Shown here piece after piece: positions 45,327-58,400 of a DNA stretch of 64,000 bases. The stretch comes from Nymphaea colorata. Lineage: Eukaryota > Streptophyta > Magnoliopsida > Nymphaeales > Nymphaeaceae. The translations under genes were made by a program, and so were the position numbers. The stretch covers positions 10,359,001-10,423,000 of the forward strand of contig NC_045148.1 of NCBI RefSeq assembly GCF_008831285.2, read 5' to 3'. Position 1 is the stretch's first letter, and each line of letters starts with the position of its first letter. The notes below the pieces were generated by a model that ran no database searches, was not told the origin of the DNA, and saw only the letters and a program-made list of their open reading frames with translations.

Positions 45327-45636
45327 CCCAAAGGAAAAGGGAATAAGAACCAAAATTAATAAGGGTCCAGCCGTGCATTATTTTTCACATGAGGAATAGA
45401 TAAAGGGTATAGCATCACCAGAACCACTGAAACAAGCGGAGAAAGCAAACAAATGGCGCAAAAAGAACCCACCAACAAAGCCCCGCCCCTCAAATTTTGG
45501 AGATAAGATTGCCCTTCAAGGGGAGGGCCCCAGAAGCTCGTGTGGACATCATCTCCTTTCCTGGATAACGCAGCTCTCTGTTGCTCTTGGTCACTCACAC
45601 TGAGGTTCGTGCTTGCTCCGAGAATGAAAACGAAAA

Positions 45637-45668
<32 letters not shown>

Positions 45669-45760
45669 GTGTCTCTTTCTCTCGCTCTCTCCGCCACGGA
45701 CGGTCGGAGCTTGAGCTTGGGTTTGCCGCGTGGCACTACGAAGTTTAGTTTTCCCTTGAA
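45327..45760 (-). other. probable 5' non-coding exon region of GGT1
   Basis: The start codon of GGT1 follows an acceptor, so a leader exon must lie upstream. A GA-rich stretch (about 45636-45690, GA on the minus strand) and a candidate donor (CAG then GTGAAC, near 45322) fit a leader exon here. Plant leaders often have GA repeats. The exact transcription start is unknown. Confidence 0.4.
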
Positions 45761-46096
45761 CTGAGAATGTTTTAGAAAACACGGCCATCTAGTGGCGGTC
45801 AACCTCCATTAAAATGAAACGGCGACCAGACGGGAAAGGGGTCCGCGTTTGAACATCTGTTACGAGTTATCCCGACTTATAGGCCAAGATCAGTTCTAAC
45901 CGGACAGACACTCCGGTGCAAAACTCTTAGAACAGTGGTACAAGTTCGTTTTTCCAAATTTCAAAAATATAATCTACTACAACAACTAAGAGATACGCAC
46001 ACGAACGATATAACTAAGACACTCATAACTCACTCAACATGCATCCACAAACCATGCACACCAGAGCTAACGTCACAAACCACACCCAGATACCCA

Positions 46097-46370
46097 GCAG
46101 ATGGTTGGCTGCCCTATGGTTGTGTCCTTGGCCTTGGGCCTCAGAGAAACCGCGTGGGGTAGCGATGGCTTGTACCAAGCTAAAGCAATAAAACAAATAC
46201 TACCGCCCCGAAAACTATAAAGGGAGCAAGAGGGCAGATGGTTGGCTGCCCTATGGTTGTGTCCTTGGCCTTGGACCTCAGAGAAACCGCGTGGGGTAGC
46301 GATGGCTTGTACCAAGCTAAAGCAATAAAACAAATACTACCGCCCCGAAAACTATAAGGGGAGCAAGAGG
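46097..46370. repeat. 137-bp tandem duplication
   Basis: Two adjacent copies start with GCAGATGGTTGGCTGCCCTA at 46097 and 46234 and differ at only a few positions. No gene overlaps. It adjoins the palindrome array to its right and may be part of the same transposon. Confidence 0.95.
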
Positions 46371-46478
46371 GTTACCGACCGAGGAGATTTCGACAATCTA
46401 CAAGTGACCCCAGGAGAAAACCAGTGACAATCCGCTCCCTGAAGTATCTCAGCTTCGGAGATACAGGGGATGATAAGG

Positions 46479-46781
46479 CTCGGTCCGCCTGACCAATTGG
46501 AGAAGATGAGTTGAGATGATAGAGGCCTCGGTCCACCTAGCCGAGAGGATGAGAGGCACGGAAGCAAAGAGAGGTCTCGGCCAGCCTGGCCGAGAGGTGA
46601 CAAGACTCGACCCGCTTGGTCGAGCTATGCCGAAGATGGCAGGAGAAGGCGACTGGCCTGCCTAGCCGAGAGGAGGGCTGCTGGAGGCGCGAGCAAGGTG
46701 CCGACGCCAAGGGAAAGCAATTATGGCCGGAGGCAAGACTGGCGGGGACTGGCACTGCAAGGCTCGGTCCGCCTGGCCGAG
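46479..46781. repeat. array of CTCGG...CCGAG palindromes
   Basis: A 19-nt motif, CTCGGTCCGCCTGGCCGAG in its best form, occurs at 46763-46781. Variants lie at 46479, 46527, 46576, 46606 and 46653. Each can fold into a small stem, and several differ by paired changes that keep the stem (for example CTCGA with TCGAG). Clustered short subterminal repeats occur in plant DNA transposons such as CACTA and in some LTRs. The host element was not identified. Confidence 0.75.
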
Positions 46782-47136
46782 CGTTGACGACGAAGGCTGC
46801 AGCAGATTTTTCTGACTATACTTATCAAAAGTTGTATTGCACCTAACAAAAGGGTTTGTGCAACTCTTTTGTTCTTATATTATGGTGTACTAAAGTTTAT
46901 CTAGAAGTCCATGTTTACTCCCAATTATTATGGATCTTGTTCTGATTTCGAACTAGTTTAGGATGAAGATTGGCTCGTAGGAAGCATGCATAAAGCTAAG
47001 TATGCATGCTTTCTTTGTTTATTTGCTTTGTAGCAATCACAGACCTTTAAAGAACAAATATTGGACACGATTCAAGGTTTTCAATGCGTTATTCTATGCT
47101 CACATAGCTAATTTGCGAGAATTAACACCTTTCAAG

Positions 47137-47307
47137 CAGGGGCAGAGCTGGAAAATTTTGATTAAGAGGTGCTGGTGATAACTTTAAAATTTTTAAAAAG
47201 CAGCAGCATGTAAATGAAAAAAATTGCATCAAGATGTGAATATAAAACTAAGTACTTTTTTTTTTTTTGTTCCGTGTGGCAATTGCCCCATACCAGCCTC
47301 CGCCCTG
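47137..47307. mobile_element. hAT-type MITE
   Basis: The 171-bp element begins CAGGGGCAGAGCTGG and ends CCAGCCTCCGCCCTG, near-inverted repeats. Its flanks are CTTTCAAG (47129-47136) and CATTCAAG (47308-47315), an 8-bp target duplication with one change. It is related by its ends to 23229-23428. Confidence 0.8.
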
Positions 47308-49149
47308 CATTCAAGCGCAACTAAAAAGAAGAACATTATATTATTTCACGTATGTACATAGGGCACATGTTTCATATCTCCATGTCCTTGTTATGTGAAA
47401 CAACCGTTGTCCTTTCAATAATCAAATGCTTGACTTAATCACATTGTGTTCCACATAACAACTATACCCGTCCTTCGGATATGTATATTATAAATATCTA
47501 CATATGTTCCGGGGACACAATATTATTCTCATCAAACGCTCTCTCAAAGTTGAAGGAAGGAGTCAATACTAGTCGTCATACTATTGACGGATGCATATTT
47601 ATCCGACTTATTTTGTCAAAAATGTCTCAAACACTTTACAGTGATGATGGCAATGTATATATGGTATAAATAAACAATGGACATCAGCATCACACATGTT
47701 AAGGAAACCAATTACGGGTAAAAAACAAAGGACCTTTAAAATCGAAAGGAACTTGAAGTGGGCAAAGGTTCAGGCAATCGATGACGTTTTCAGACCTTAT
47801 AGCGTCCTTTTAGAAGGTCGAACCTCACCGTGCCCGCCCAAATGATAGCTACTGAGGTTCAAATAGTATTCACTTTAGAGTTTTATTACGGAAGATCATC
47901 TTGAGTAAAGTCAGCCATTCTCCTCAACATCAACAGGATAACTTATCCAATTCGCTTATTGGTCAGATCCCTTTTTCTCCTCCTATTTTTTTGGGTAAAA
48001 ATCCTGTTGAATCTAAGAGTTCGATATCCTAGATGTGCTCTATAAACTTATTGTGGGTTGGCAAGTTAAAATTTCAAAGATGTATAAAAGTTCTTATAAA
48101 TCTGCCTTATGAAGCATAGTCTTGTAGAGGTCCCTTCAACCCCGTCACCCAAACAAGAAGTAAATTATATTGAACTCAAGATCTTTTGACGTGAACTTCC
48201 CGTAAATTCTTTCCCGAGCGAACTGCTTGGTGTCTGAGGTGGTGCAAACATTTTTAGTGATCTGGTCATTCATATTTCGTACCCAAAACTTATCTGCGTT
48301 TGGAATTGGGTTGGATAACAGGGATCGGCGTCCTGCAAAGCGAGCCAGGAATGGGTCGGAGTTTCCCGGACGTGCCCGGTGCTTAGGGTCGCCGTAAATT
48401 GGCTGTAATATCCCAGGCTCCTGGTCCTCCGACTCGAAAATCTGACAGTGAGGGCTTGCAATGCCCACCTTTGTTGCTTCCCCAGGTATTCCTTCGCGTA
48501 GCATGAAAGAAATGAAACTGGAAGATGATGGCCGAGAATCTCACCCCCCCGAATGAACACCCAAGTTTGGTTTCTCTGTGCACCTATTCTCCGTTGTTCT
48601 TTAAGTTCCTCACCCTTCCAAAGATCATCACAAGAGAAAGTAGCGTCGTTGTTCGACAGAAAAACGTTATTGAAATGGTCGTCACATACTTGTTGAAGAA
48701 TTTGAACAACTTCTGGCGATACCCACTTTCGTTTTTTGGTGGTACCATCATATTAGGACTTGCTCATTTGATTCCCTTCGGAGCTTCCTGAGTTTCACGA
48801 GCTGCCAAACTGATTTCATATGGCCGTTCTTGAGTTCTATTAGTGGCCTGATGCTTTTCGAAAATGTTCAAGAGCACTGTTTGGTGGATTTCATATTGAA
48901 TCCAGTACTTCAACTTCGTTTTCGAACGTGGTTTTAGTAGCAGAAATTTTTTTTATTATCATGGTCTAATACACCCAAAAGTTATATGCTGGAGACAAGC
49001 CAGTACAGTTAGGATCAATTTGATGAAAACCGATCTAGGAATCTTTTATATATGATGCTTTAGAATCATCTCCAAGTTAATATTATCTACATAATTTAAA
49101 TTATAGGGTTAACGCCATGTACATTGAACTTATTCTTATTGTTTTGCAG

Positions 49150-52100
49150 ATGCGGTTGACGAGGATAGGCACTGGGCTTTGGTACATGAAAATCCGACAC
49201 ATTTTGGCCTTTGGACGTCCCTGATAGCATTTGTTGAGAAGATGTATGCTGTAAGTAATCGCTTTCAGCGGAATCTCTTGCAGGGCTTCTAGTTGTGATA
49301 AAGCCTTTCTGTATGGTTAATTTTCCACTTGCATCTTTAAGTATGTTTTGATTCATTTTGAGATATGAGATGTGAATGGAGTACATGCATGAGACCTTTT
49401 GCCATTTATTGGGAAAAAAAAGTAGAAGTAAATTGTTAATTTGCTAGCTCCAAGAGGCCTAGCATAGCTGGTCGGGCTGGAAGGCTGGTGCCCGGTCGTT
49501 AGTTCGATTCTCGTAGGTGTGATTCATCTGGACTGCAAATGGTGGCAGTGTAACACTCTATTTGGAGCTTTGCTTCTGTTAACAGCTGGTTGGAAAATGC
49601 AGTATATTTCCATCAGAGTCAACATGGACTAAGTGGCTTGATGGAGTTTGGAACCAGGTTTGAGTGATAGTTTTGAGTCTGAGCTCGGCTCTTGGGCCTG
49701 GATGTGAGTTCAATTATTTGTGATGTTAATTCGTGGAGACACCGTTCTTGTGCATGCCATATTTCTGGCTTAGTGTCTTGGTACAATTGTGACCAGTTTT
49801 AATCTTCAGATAAGCAGTCTGACCCCAAGCTATTTAGGCCCTGTGAACCCAGTGGAGCACATCTGGCCACCTTGCAGTGGCCTGGTGAGCCCATTCCACC
49901 TGTAGTTGATGTCTATGTTGCTGCATATCTTAATGAAACTAAACAACTGAAGGTGAAAAGTTGCTCATTGCGAACCAGTATCAAGGCTTAATTAGGAAAT
50001 TACTAAGGGACAGAAGATCTGTAGTCAAAGCTAGGTAGGACTTGGCGGCAAACCCAAAAAAAGTCTATGGTGCTCCTGGGCGGCACCTAGTCAGTCCTAT
50101 TTGACATAAAACACGAGGAGAAAGAGAAATAAGAAAGACAAAAAGAAAATGGAAAAGGGGAAAAGTGGATTTCAATTACTCCACCTCAAACAATGTCCTA
50201 GAAGATAGAACAAACAAAAACAAGTATTTTTTCAAGCTCTCGAGCAGAAGAAGAAACTAATGTTTTTTTTCTTACATTGTTTGTTTATTTGCCTTATTTT
50301 CCTTTTTCTTGTGGTTCATTTGCTTTTGATTTCAAGATTGCCATGACTTCACTTAAGGAGCCTTGTCAGAAAAAAAAAATGTTCTCAACTCTAATTTTAA
50401 TCATGCATGGACCCTCAAAATCCACTAGTATAGATTGCTGAAAAGAAAGAGAAAAAGAGATTTAACAACATTAGATAAAGTTAAATGATGGTCCTCTCTA
50501 AATGGCAGGCTCAACATGGAGAGAGAGGGGTCACACTTCATGCGTGAAGAATATAAAAGAGATTCAAAATTTTAATCTCTCTCACTCTTATTTGTCTCTT
50601 AATTGGTTTACAATTTACATTAAATCTCTCTCTCTTAAATTAGCTTTTAAAGAAGCATTTGTAATAGGGATAATGATTGTTTCTAAGCGACATCCAGTCC
50701 AGGTCATTGGATTAAATCTGTTCCAATGGTTATATATATATATATAGCCATTGGATCAGATTTAATCCAATGGTTATGTATTGGATGTATGAGATGTTTT
50801 TCTTTTGTGTCTGTTTGACATCTTAATATGCATCACCTTTTTGACAATTAGTACCAGCGATTGGCTGGTGATTTTGTATTTCTGGAGTTAGCTGCCTCTT
50901 CTCAGCATTCAACCCTATTTCAGTTTGATCCATGAACCTCATTTTCAGTTAGCTTATTTGTCGTTTTTCGTTGTAGGAGCCATAAGCTTTATATGTGTCA
51001 AACTGTCAGTACTAACTTTTTTCTCATTCCCACACAGACATACATGATTTTAGGTTCACCACAGTTTCTTGTTCGGAAAGTGTTCGGTACCTATTGTTCT
51101 ACTAGCATGACTCCAGGTTGATTGAGACTAGCTTCTGTCATGTAAAATCTAGATACCATTAGATGAAACATGTGAATGCTCATTCATCATGTATTGATTT
51201 GATTTGTCGTAGAAAGGTAATCTGACTTTATCAACTCCTGCAGGCTGACCTTGGAAAGATCTGCCAAGTATATGACTCATTTTTGTGTGAGTTTCCTTTG
51301 TGTTACGGATACTGGAGGAGGTATGCCGATCACATGTTGAGTCTGGGAACAGCTGACAAGGTTGTTGAAGTATATGAAGAAGCAACAAAATCGTTGGCAT
51401 ACTCTGTTGACCATTGGGTCAACTATTGTACCTTTGCTGTGATGTGGTTTGATGATCCAGCTGATGTTCGAAGGTAACTCTTTTCTTTATCATATTGATT
51501 TCTCTATTAGATAGAATATCTTTGTGGTATATGTGTAGAAGGTGCATTATTTTCTATGCAAAATTGTTTTTCTGTCTTGATAATTAGATTTATATGTCAT
51601 CTTTTATGACTTGATCTTTTGACAGATTATTTGAACGAGCTCTGAGTTTTGTTGGAAAAGACTACTTGAATTACCTTCTCTGGGATAAGTATGCTGAATT
51701 TGAATTTGCACAGGAGCAATGGGGTCGTCTAGCTCGTATATATCTTCGTTCTTTGAAGTTTCCAAATAAGAAACTAGACAAGTATTTTAGAAGGTAATAT
51801 TGGGAGTTCTTTCTTTACATGGATTTTCCATACTTCCCTTATTATGACAAAAGAAAGGGTCTTCTCAGCAAAAATGGATTGCCTTTCCTTTCATTTAGCT
51901 TATTTTTTCAGCTGTATCACATGCATATGGGTCCATTTCAAGAACCTCAATAACACGCACTCAATGTGCATAAAGTGCACTTATTTTATTAAATTTTTAA
52001 TAAGGCAAACATCCTCTTTTTGAGCTAATGCTTGCTCAAATGGTGTGACAATTTTGGTTTTTACCTGGATAAAATTGACTGGGGCCAAATTTGCTTCTGT

Positions 52101-52397
52101 GGTTTTGGATGAAAAAGCATAGTATACCTGGTAGCTTATCACATCTTACACCGTAACACGGAGCAAGTCTGGTCTTGCAACTGTGCCCTTCCAACACTAG
52201 TGCAACACATTTCGATGAGCAAAAGTTCTGTAAAACCAGTATTTCGTGGCAATTTCGAAATGTATGGGTGGAAGTCTTTCCCGTTGAGTTGGCATAACAA
52301 CATTGTTATAGAAAAAAGGGGTTTTTTTTTTTTATCAACTGCAAATAAGTCAGCTGCTATGTCATGCGGGAGTTGATGCTCGTTCGGAGCATATCAA

Positions 52398-52472
<75 letters not shown>

Positions 52473-55400
52473 GTGTGTGTGTGTTATTTGGGGGGGGGGG
52501 GGGGGAGGTGTTCCTACACCCCAGGTGTGTATCGTGTGTGTATATATATATAGCAAGAATAAGATCTTAAATAAACAAACCATATATTATATATATGTAT
52601 AATATATTTATAGCAAAACTGGAATTGTAAGTAAACGAACATATATATTCCTTATTTATATGCATAAAATATGAATTACTAAATAAAGCATTCCAAACAA
52701 TACAAAATATCATTTTGCCATGCCCCACTCCTGCACCTGTGTCATCCGTGTGGACATGGATGTGGCGCCCTTCCGGGCATGTGACATGTGTCAGGTGTTT
52801 GTTGTTGATAATACAGGTGGAGGGAAGATTTGAAAGGAATTTACACTTTTTTATTTATCAAAGAGATAACAACAAGTTTCATGGAACATATCTAAATATT
52901 TCTTATCATTAATGGTTCAGTTTTAAACAGCTATCTGCAAATTGGAGAGATGAGCTTGAAACTGAGAAAGATGGTTCAGTAGTAAATGATCTGAAAGATG
53001 CTGTCAATGATACAGTTTCAAAGGCAGAATGTAGTCAAGACGATGATCTCATGCATTTGAAGTCGGACATGACCAAATCCTTGGCACTTGAGAAATATTT
53101 ATCTGCTGGTGGGCAGTTGTATCACGAGGCAAACTGCTTGGATGGAGAGATCAAGCAGTTTGAGGCTGGCATACGAAGGCCATATTTTCATGTCAAGCCT
53201 CTTGACAGTAGTCAGCTTAAAAATTGGCATATGTACCTTGACTTCATTGAGACTAAAACAGATTTTGACTGGGTATGGTTTATGATTTACTGATTCTTTG
53301 GAAGTACCCACTAATCTTGTGTCTTCTCATATGAAGTATGCAATATTCTTGACAGGTCATAAAGCTCTATGAAAGATGTTTAATTCCTTGCGCGAGCTAC
53401 CCTGAGTTCTGGATTCGCTATGTACAATCAATTGAAGCTAAGGGGGGAAGGGAGATTGCAAGTGCAGCTCTTCTTCGAGCAACTCAGATTTTCTTGAAGG
53501 TATGCCTTATCAGTTATCAGTGATATTCAGTATGTCCATGCTCTTGTTGGAACACTAACAAAATACAAGAATGTCTCCTTGGGAAAGTAATAAAAGGAAC
53601 CTGCTGAGAAAAAAAATTGTGTTTGCTATCTTGCTGATTGAACAGCCATGTTCAGGGATGGTTTTCTCATGGACCATATAAGACCTCTTTTCCATTGATT
53701 TTCTCATTGAAAATATTTTTCTGAAACAACTCCAGAAGCTATTTCTCCTGGATAAGTTTTTGAGACGTCCTTGACTCTTCATTATGAGTGCAGAGGGTGC
53801 CTGCCATCCATCTTTTTGCTGCAAGATTCATGGAGCAAGTAAGGGATGTTTCTGGTGCTCACACAGAGCTTTCTAATTACAGTTTAGACTCACCTGCTGA
53901 TTACATTGAAAATGTCATTAGAAGGGCAAACATGGAGAGGCGTCTGGTATGTAATCACCTTATATTTTATTTTCTTGGCTCTAGGTCTGCAAGTGTCATT
54001 AGATTACCTCTAAAGTATTTTTGTAGGGAAATGTTGAAGCAGCTTGTGTGGTCTATGAGAGAGAACTTGAGTTTGTGAAGGAGGGAGAGAGATTGCAGGC
54101 TCTCCCTTTTCTCTATATGCAGTATTCACAGTTCAAATTGATGGTATGACATTACAGGTTGTTGTTTTGCTAATTAGTTCCAACAAGAAGATGGTTTTTG
54201 CAGTTACAAATGATCCCCAGCTTTATATTTTATGATAAGTTCTCTGACGTTGAATATAACACAACTTATTAACCTTCATTTTGATCTATGTTGTATGGTG
54301 TTCGTGGTGAATGACATAGTGTTAGATGCCGGCTAACTCAGCTACGATAATAAGAAAGTCACGCATGCACTTAACCTAATTCACCACTGAATTAGGGCCA
54401 AAACTCCCTCAGCATGAGAGAACTCATTTCATTAAAATCATAAACTCGTAATACAGTATCAGTCCCCTTTTATATGTGGGAACTATGGATCACCTATTCC
54501 TATGACCCGATCCACCTTGTTCCTGTTTCCTATTCTATGACTCGTAAGCCTGTTACAGTTTGAGGCTGACATTGCCCTCCCCTTAACCAACACCTTGTCC
54601 TCAAGGTGTGAACTCAGGAAATCGTTGTTGGATCTCTGCGGCGTCTTCCCAAGATGGGTCAGGAGCTTCTGGACCTTGCCATTCCACCAGCCAAGCTGTG
54701 CAAGTTTGATTTGACCTTCTGTAATTTTTCTGCTGAAGCACTCAGAATGGAAACAGTTCACCTGAAGGAATACTCGGCAGTGCCTTGACTGCAACCTCTG
54801 GTTCGTCTCTAGAGTAGTAGGCCTTCAAGCGGGAGACATGGAATACAGGATGAATTGAGGAACCCTCCGGAAGTTGTAGCCTATATGCCAATTTCCCAAT
54901 CCTTTCTATCACCTGAAAGGGGCTTGAATAACGTGCAGACAACTTATGGATTCCCGTTGATCGATGTTGGACCTTCCCTGCAAGAAAATTCTTCAAGTAA
55001 ACCCACTGGACTACCTCATACTCCTAGGAACGATGCCTTCTATTATACTGCTTTGCCATTATGTTTTGAGCAGCTGCCAACTTGCTTTTAATAATGTCCA
55101 GCACTTGGTCCCTTGCTAGGAGCTGAATAGCTACTTCGTCAAGCTGTGCCCCTTGTGGATGGAAGCGACATAAGTCAGGGGGTGGTTGCCCATACACCAC
55201 TTCAAAAGCGGATTTCTAGAGGGCTGAATGTACGGCAGTGTTGTAAGAATATTCAGCCCATGAGAGGTACTCTGTCCAGTTATGAGGCTAGTACTTCGCG
55301 TAGCACCTCATGTATGTTTCCAATACCCGATTTATAACCTCTGTTTGACCATCGGATTGTGGATGATACGCAGTGCTCATATATAGCTGGGTTCCTTGTA

Positions 55401-58400
55401 AATTCGAAGTAAGTTTTCCAAACTTTACTTAGGAATAGGAGGTCACGATCACTTACCACTGTCTGTGGCATACCATGCAACTTCCCTACATGATCCTGGA
55501 AAGCCTTAGCCACATCCTTGCCTGTGAAGGGGTATGACAGCGCTATGAAATGTGCGTATTTCGACAGCCTGTCCACTACAACTAAGATAACCAATTTCCC
55601 TCTTGATCGAGGCAGTCCTTCAATAAAATCCATGGATAAGTCCTCCCATATTTTGTCTGCAATGGGCAGAGGTTGGAGAAGGCCAATGGGGCGCAGTGTC
55701 TCATATTTGTGCCGTCTGCAAGTATCACATGCCTTAATATATTCTCTGATTTCTCTCTTCATGCCTGGCCAAAAGAAGGTCTGTCGGGCCCTCTCGTAAG
55801 TGCCTTCCTCTCCTTGATGTCCCCCTTCGACGCCGTCATGGAAGAAGGAAATTACTTCCTTGATTAGTGTGGGATTGGGAGGTACAAGTATTCTGTTTTG
55901 ATAGTATAGGTAAGGGTCCTTCCACCGATTAACCATATACCTGAATCGAATCCTTTTCGAGCTGTTCTTTCTTCCTTTGCACATCCACTGAGCTGTGTTC
56001 TTGTTTCATCTTCTCCCATAAGTCTGCAATCAGCCTGCATAATAAAGGTAGACAGAAGTCATCAAATTCAGCCCTATTTTCTTCCTCATACTTCCGCGAC
56101 AAGCTATCAGCCACTACGTTTTCAATGCCCTTCTTGTATATAATATCAAATTCATATTCAGCGAACTTCATGATCCACTTTACTTGAGTAGCATTGACTG
56201 ATTTTTGCTGCATGCAGTGCCTCAAACTGCTGTGGTCAGTGAAAACCTGAAATCTTCGTCCTACTAAATAGTGATGCCACTTTTGGATGGCCAGAACCAT
56301 GGCTATGAGTTCCCTTTCATAAGCAGATTTGATTTTGAATCTAACTCCCATAGCCTTGGTGTAAAAAGCGACGGGGTGTTTGCCTTGGGTGCGGACTGCC
56401 CCTACCCCATTCTCAGATGCATCTGTGTCCACCTTGAAGGCCTTGGTGAAGTCAGGCATTGTAACATTGGTGAGCTGATGATAGCTTGTTTTAACTTCTT
56501 AAAGGCAGCGTCACTTTGAGGGCTCCATCTGAATTGATCTTTCTTCAACATGCTGGTTAGGGAGGCAGCGTATAGTCCAAAATTTTTAACAAACCTGCAG
56601 TAATATCATGCCAGGCCTAAGAAGGCCTTCAACCCTTTAACTCCGGCCAGTAATTTCCAAGTACGAATGGCTGCTACCTTTTCTTCTTCCATCTCTACTC
56701 CTCGTTTAGAAATGATGTGACCTAAATAGGTCACCTGATCACATCCAAATACGCATTTTGAAGCCTTGGCATGTAATTGGTGCTCCTTTCATGATTTTAA
56801 CGCCAACCTTAAATGTTCTTGACGTTTTTCCTTACTCTTGCTGTAAATCAATATATCATCGAAAAATACCATGACGAATCTCCTTAGGAAGGAATGAAAA
56901 ATGTGGTTCATTAGGGCTTGGAAAGTGGCTGGTGCGTTCGTTAACCCGAATGACATTACCTTAAACTCGTAATGGCCTTCATGGGTTTGGAAGGCAGTCT
57001 TGGAAACGTCCTCCTTGGCCATCTTGATTTGATGATACCCAGCCCGAAGGTCTAGCTTGGAATATACTTCTGCCCCTTGTAGCTCGTCTAGCATTTCCTC
57101 TATCACTGGTATAGGATATCGGTTTTTGATTTGATGGTGACTGCATTAAGTGCCCTGTAATCTACACAAAATTTTCATGTTCCATCCTTTTTTCTAACTA
57201 ACAGGGCTGGAGAAGAGTAAGGGCTTCGGCTGGGCTGGACCACTCCTTCCAACAACATACCTTTTTATGAGTTTTTCTCTCTCCTTTCTGAATGTGGCTG
57301 TATCTATATGGCTTCAAATTGATTGGTCTCGAGCTGGGTTCTAGCTCGATATGATGGTCGACTTCACGACTTGGGTGTAACCCTTTTGGATTTTCAAAGA
57401 CACTAGCATATTCAGCTAGAACAACATGTAAGAAGGCGGGAGCTTCTAACGAGGAAGTAATCTGCTGTTGTGGACTGCTAGGTTCAGCAGACATTAAGAG
57501 AAGATGCAGATGCAGCTCTCATTCTCCTTTTCCAACCCTCTTCATTAGTGTGTTCCCTTGGCCCATCGAGGTTGCCGTCGGTTGGGCCTATATCCATTTT
57601 TCTCCATCTACTTCCTTAAAGGTCATTGTCATGGTGGTGAAATCCCACCAAACCTTTCCCAGCCGCTTCAACCATTGAATTCCTAAAACTAAATCAGCCC
57701 CCCCCATTGCTAGGGGAAACAATTCCACCACGAAACGATGGTCTTGGATCTCGACCTCCTCCTTTGGACAACGTCCTTTACACCACAGTGAACTGCCGTT
57801 GCCAACCACCACTTTAAATTCTGATTGTTCGATAATTTTACAGCCACATGTCTTGGCAGTTTTCTCTCCAATAAAGTAATGTGTCGACCCCGTGTCCACC
57901 AATACACTAACAGATCTCCCCTTGACTCGACCTTCTACTCTCATCATGTGGGGAACGTTATCTCCTTATAAGCTATGTCACAATGGTGTGGGTACGGGTA
58001 CTGGTACGGCGTTTTTGTAAATCTTGGTACGGCGGTATGATGAATATTATATATTATTATATAATTTTAGTTCAAAAAATTTAAAAAACAAAATGATATC
58101 ATCACATTAAGACAATGTTTCTTTTATAAATCCATAGATAATCTCATAAATAAAAAAAAAAAAAACAAAAACAAAACTTTTTATGTTATAATATAGTTTG
58201 GATCTAGTTCCAACCCAGAACCAGATCCAAACGTACCGGGCTGTATCGGTACCGGCGTAACAGCGTACTGGTACTGGTACTCCACCAAAAGTGGCGTACC
58301 ACTGTGACATAGCTTATAAGGTATGAAGAGATGTTTCTTGATTAATTCCCCTATGCTGTCTTCAATTCCTTGTTCTAAACTCTCTTCTTCCTTCTCCAGA

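Larger units (their letters stand above)
45761..49149. other. repeat-rich region between GGT1 and PRP39
   Basis: Contents: a 137-bp tandem duplication (46097-46370), an array of six GC-rich palindromes (46479-46781) and a hAT-type MITE (47137-47307). The missing first exon and promoter of PRP39 must lie here or be lost, but I could not identify them. The frames at 48145-48504 and 48525-48791 match nothing I know. Confidence 0.5.

Noticed and set aside
45356-45802. 148-codon minus-strand frame over the GA repeat
   Set aside because: The frame is filled with Arg-Glu repeats from (GA)n and lies in the likely GGT1 leader; no conserved domain.
46479-46781. Palindrome array considered as a CRISPR array
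   Set aside because: Spacing is irregular (30 to 110 bp), the units vary, there are no cas genes and the sequence is a plant nuclear genome.
48145-48504. 119-codon minus-strand frame upstream of PRP39
   Set aside because: No recognisable family, no splice context, and overlapping frames of similar length; perhaps a transposon scrap.
48525-48791. Candidate first exon of PRP39 (begins MMAENLTPP)
   Set aside because: No donor giving the required phase was found and the sequence has no PRP39 resemblance.
52362-52583. Open frames on both strands over the (TA)n tract
   Set aside because: Pure simple-repeat artefacts (Ile-Tyr runs) inside a PRP39 intron.
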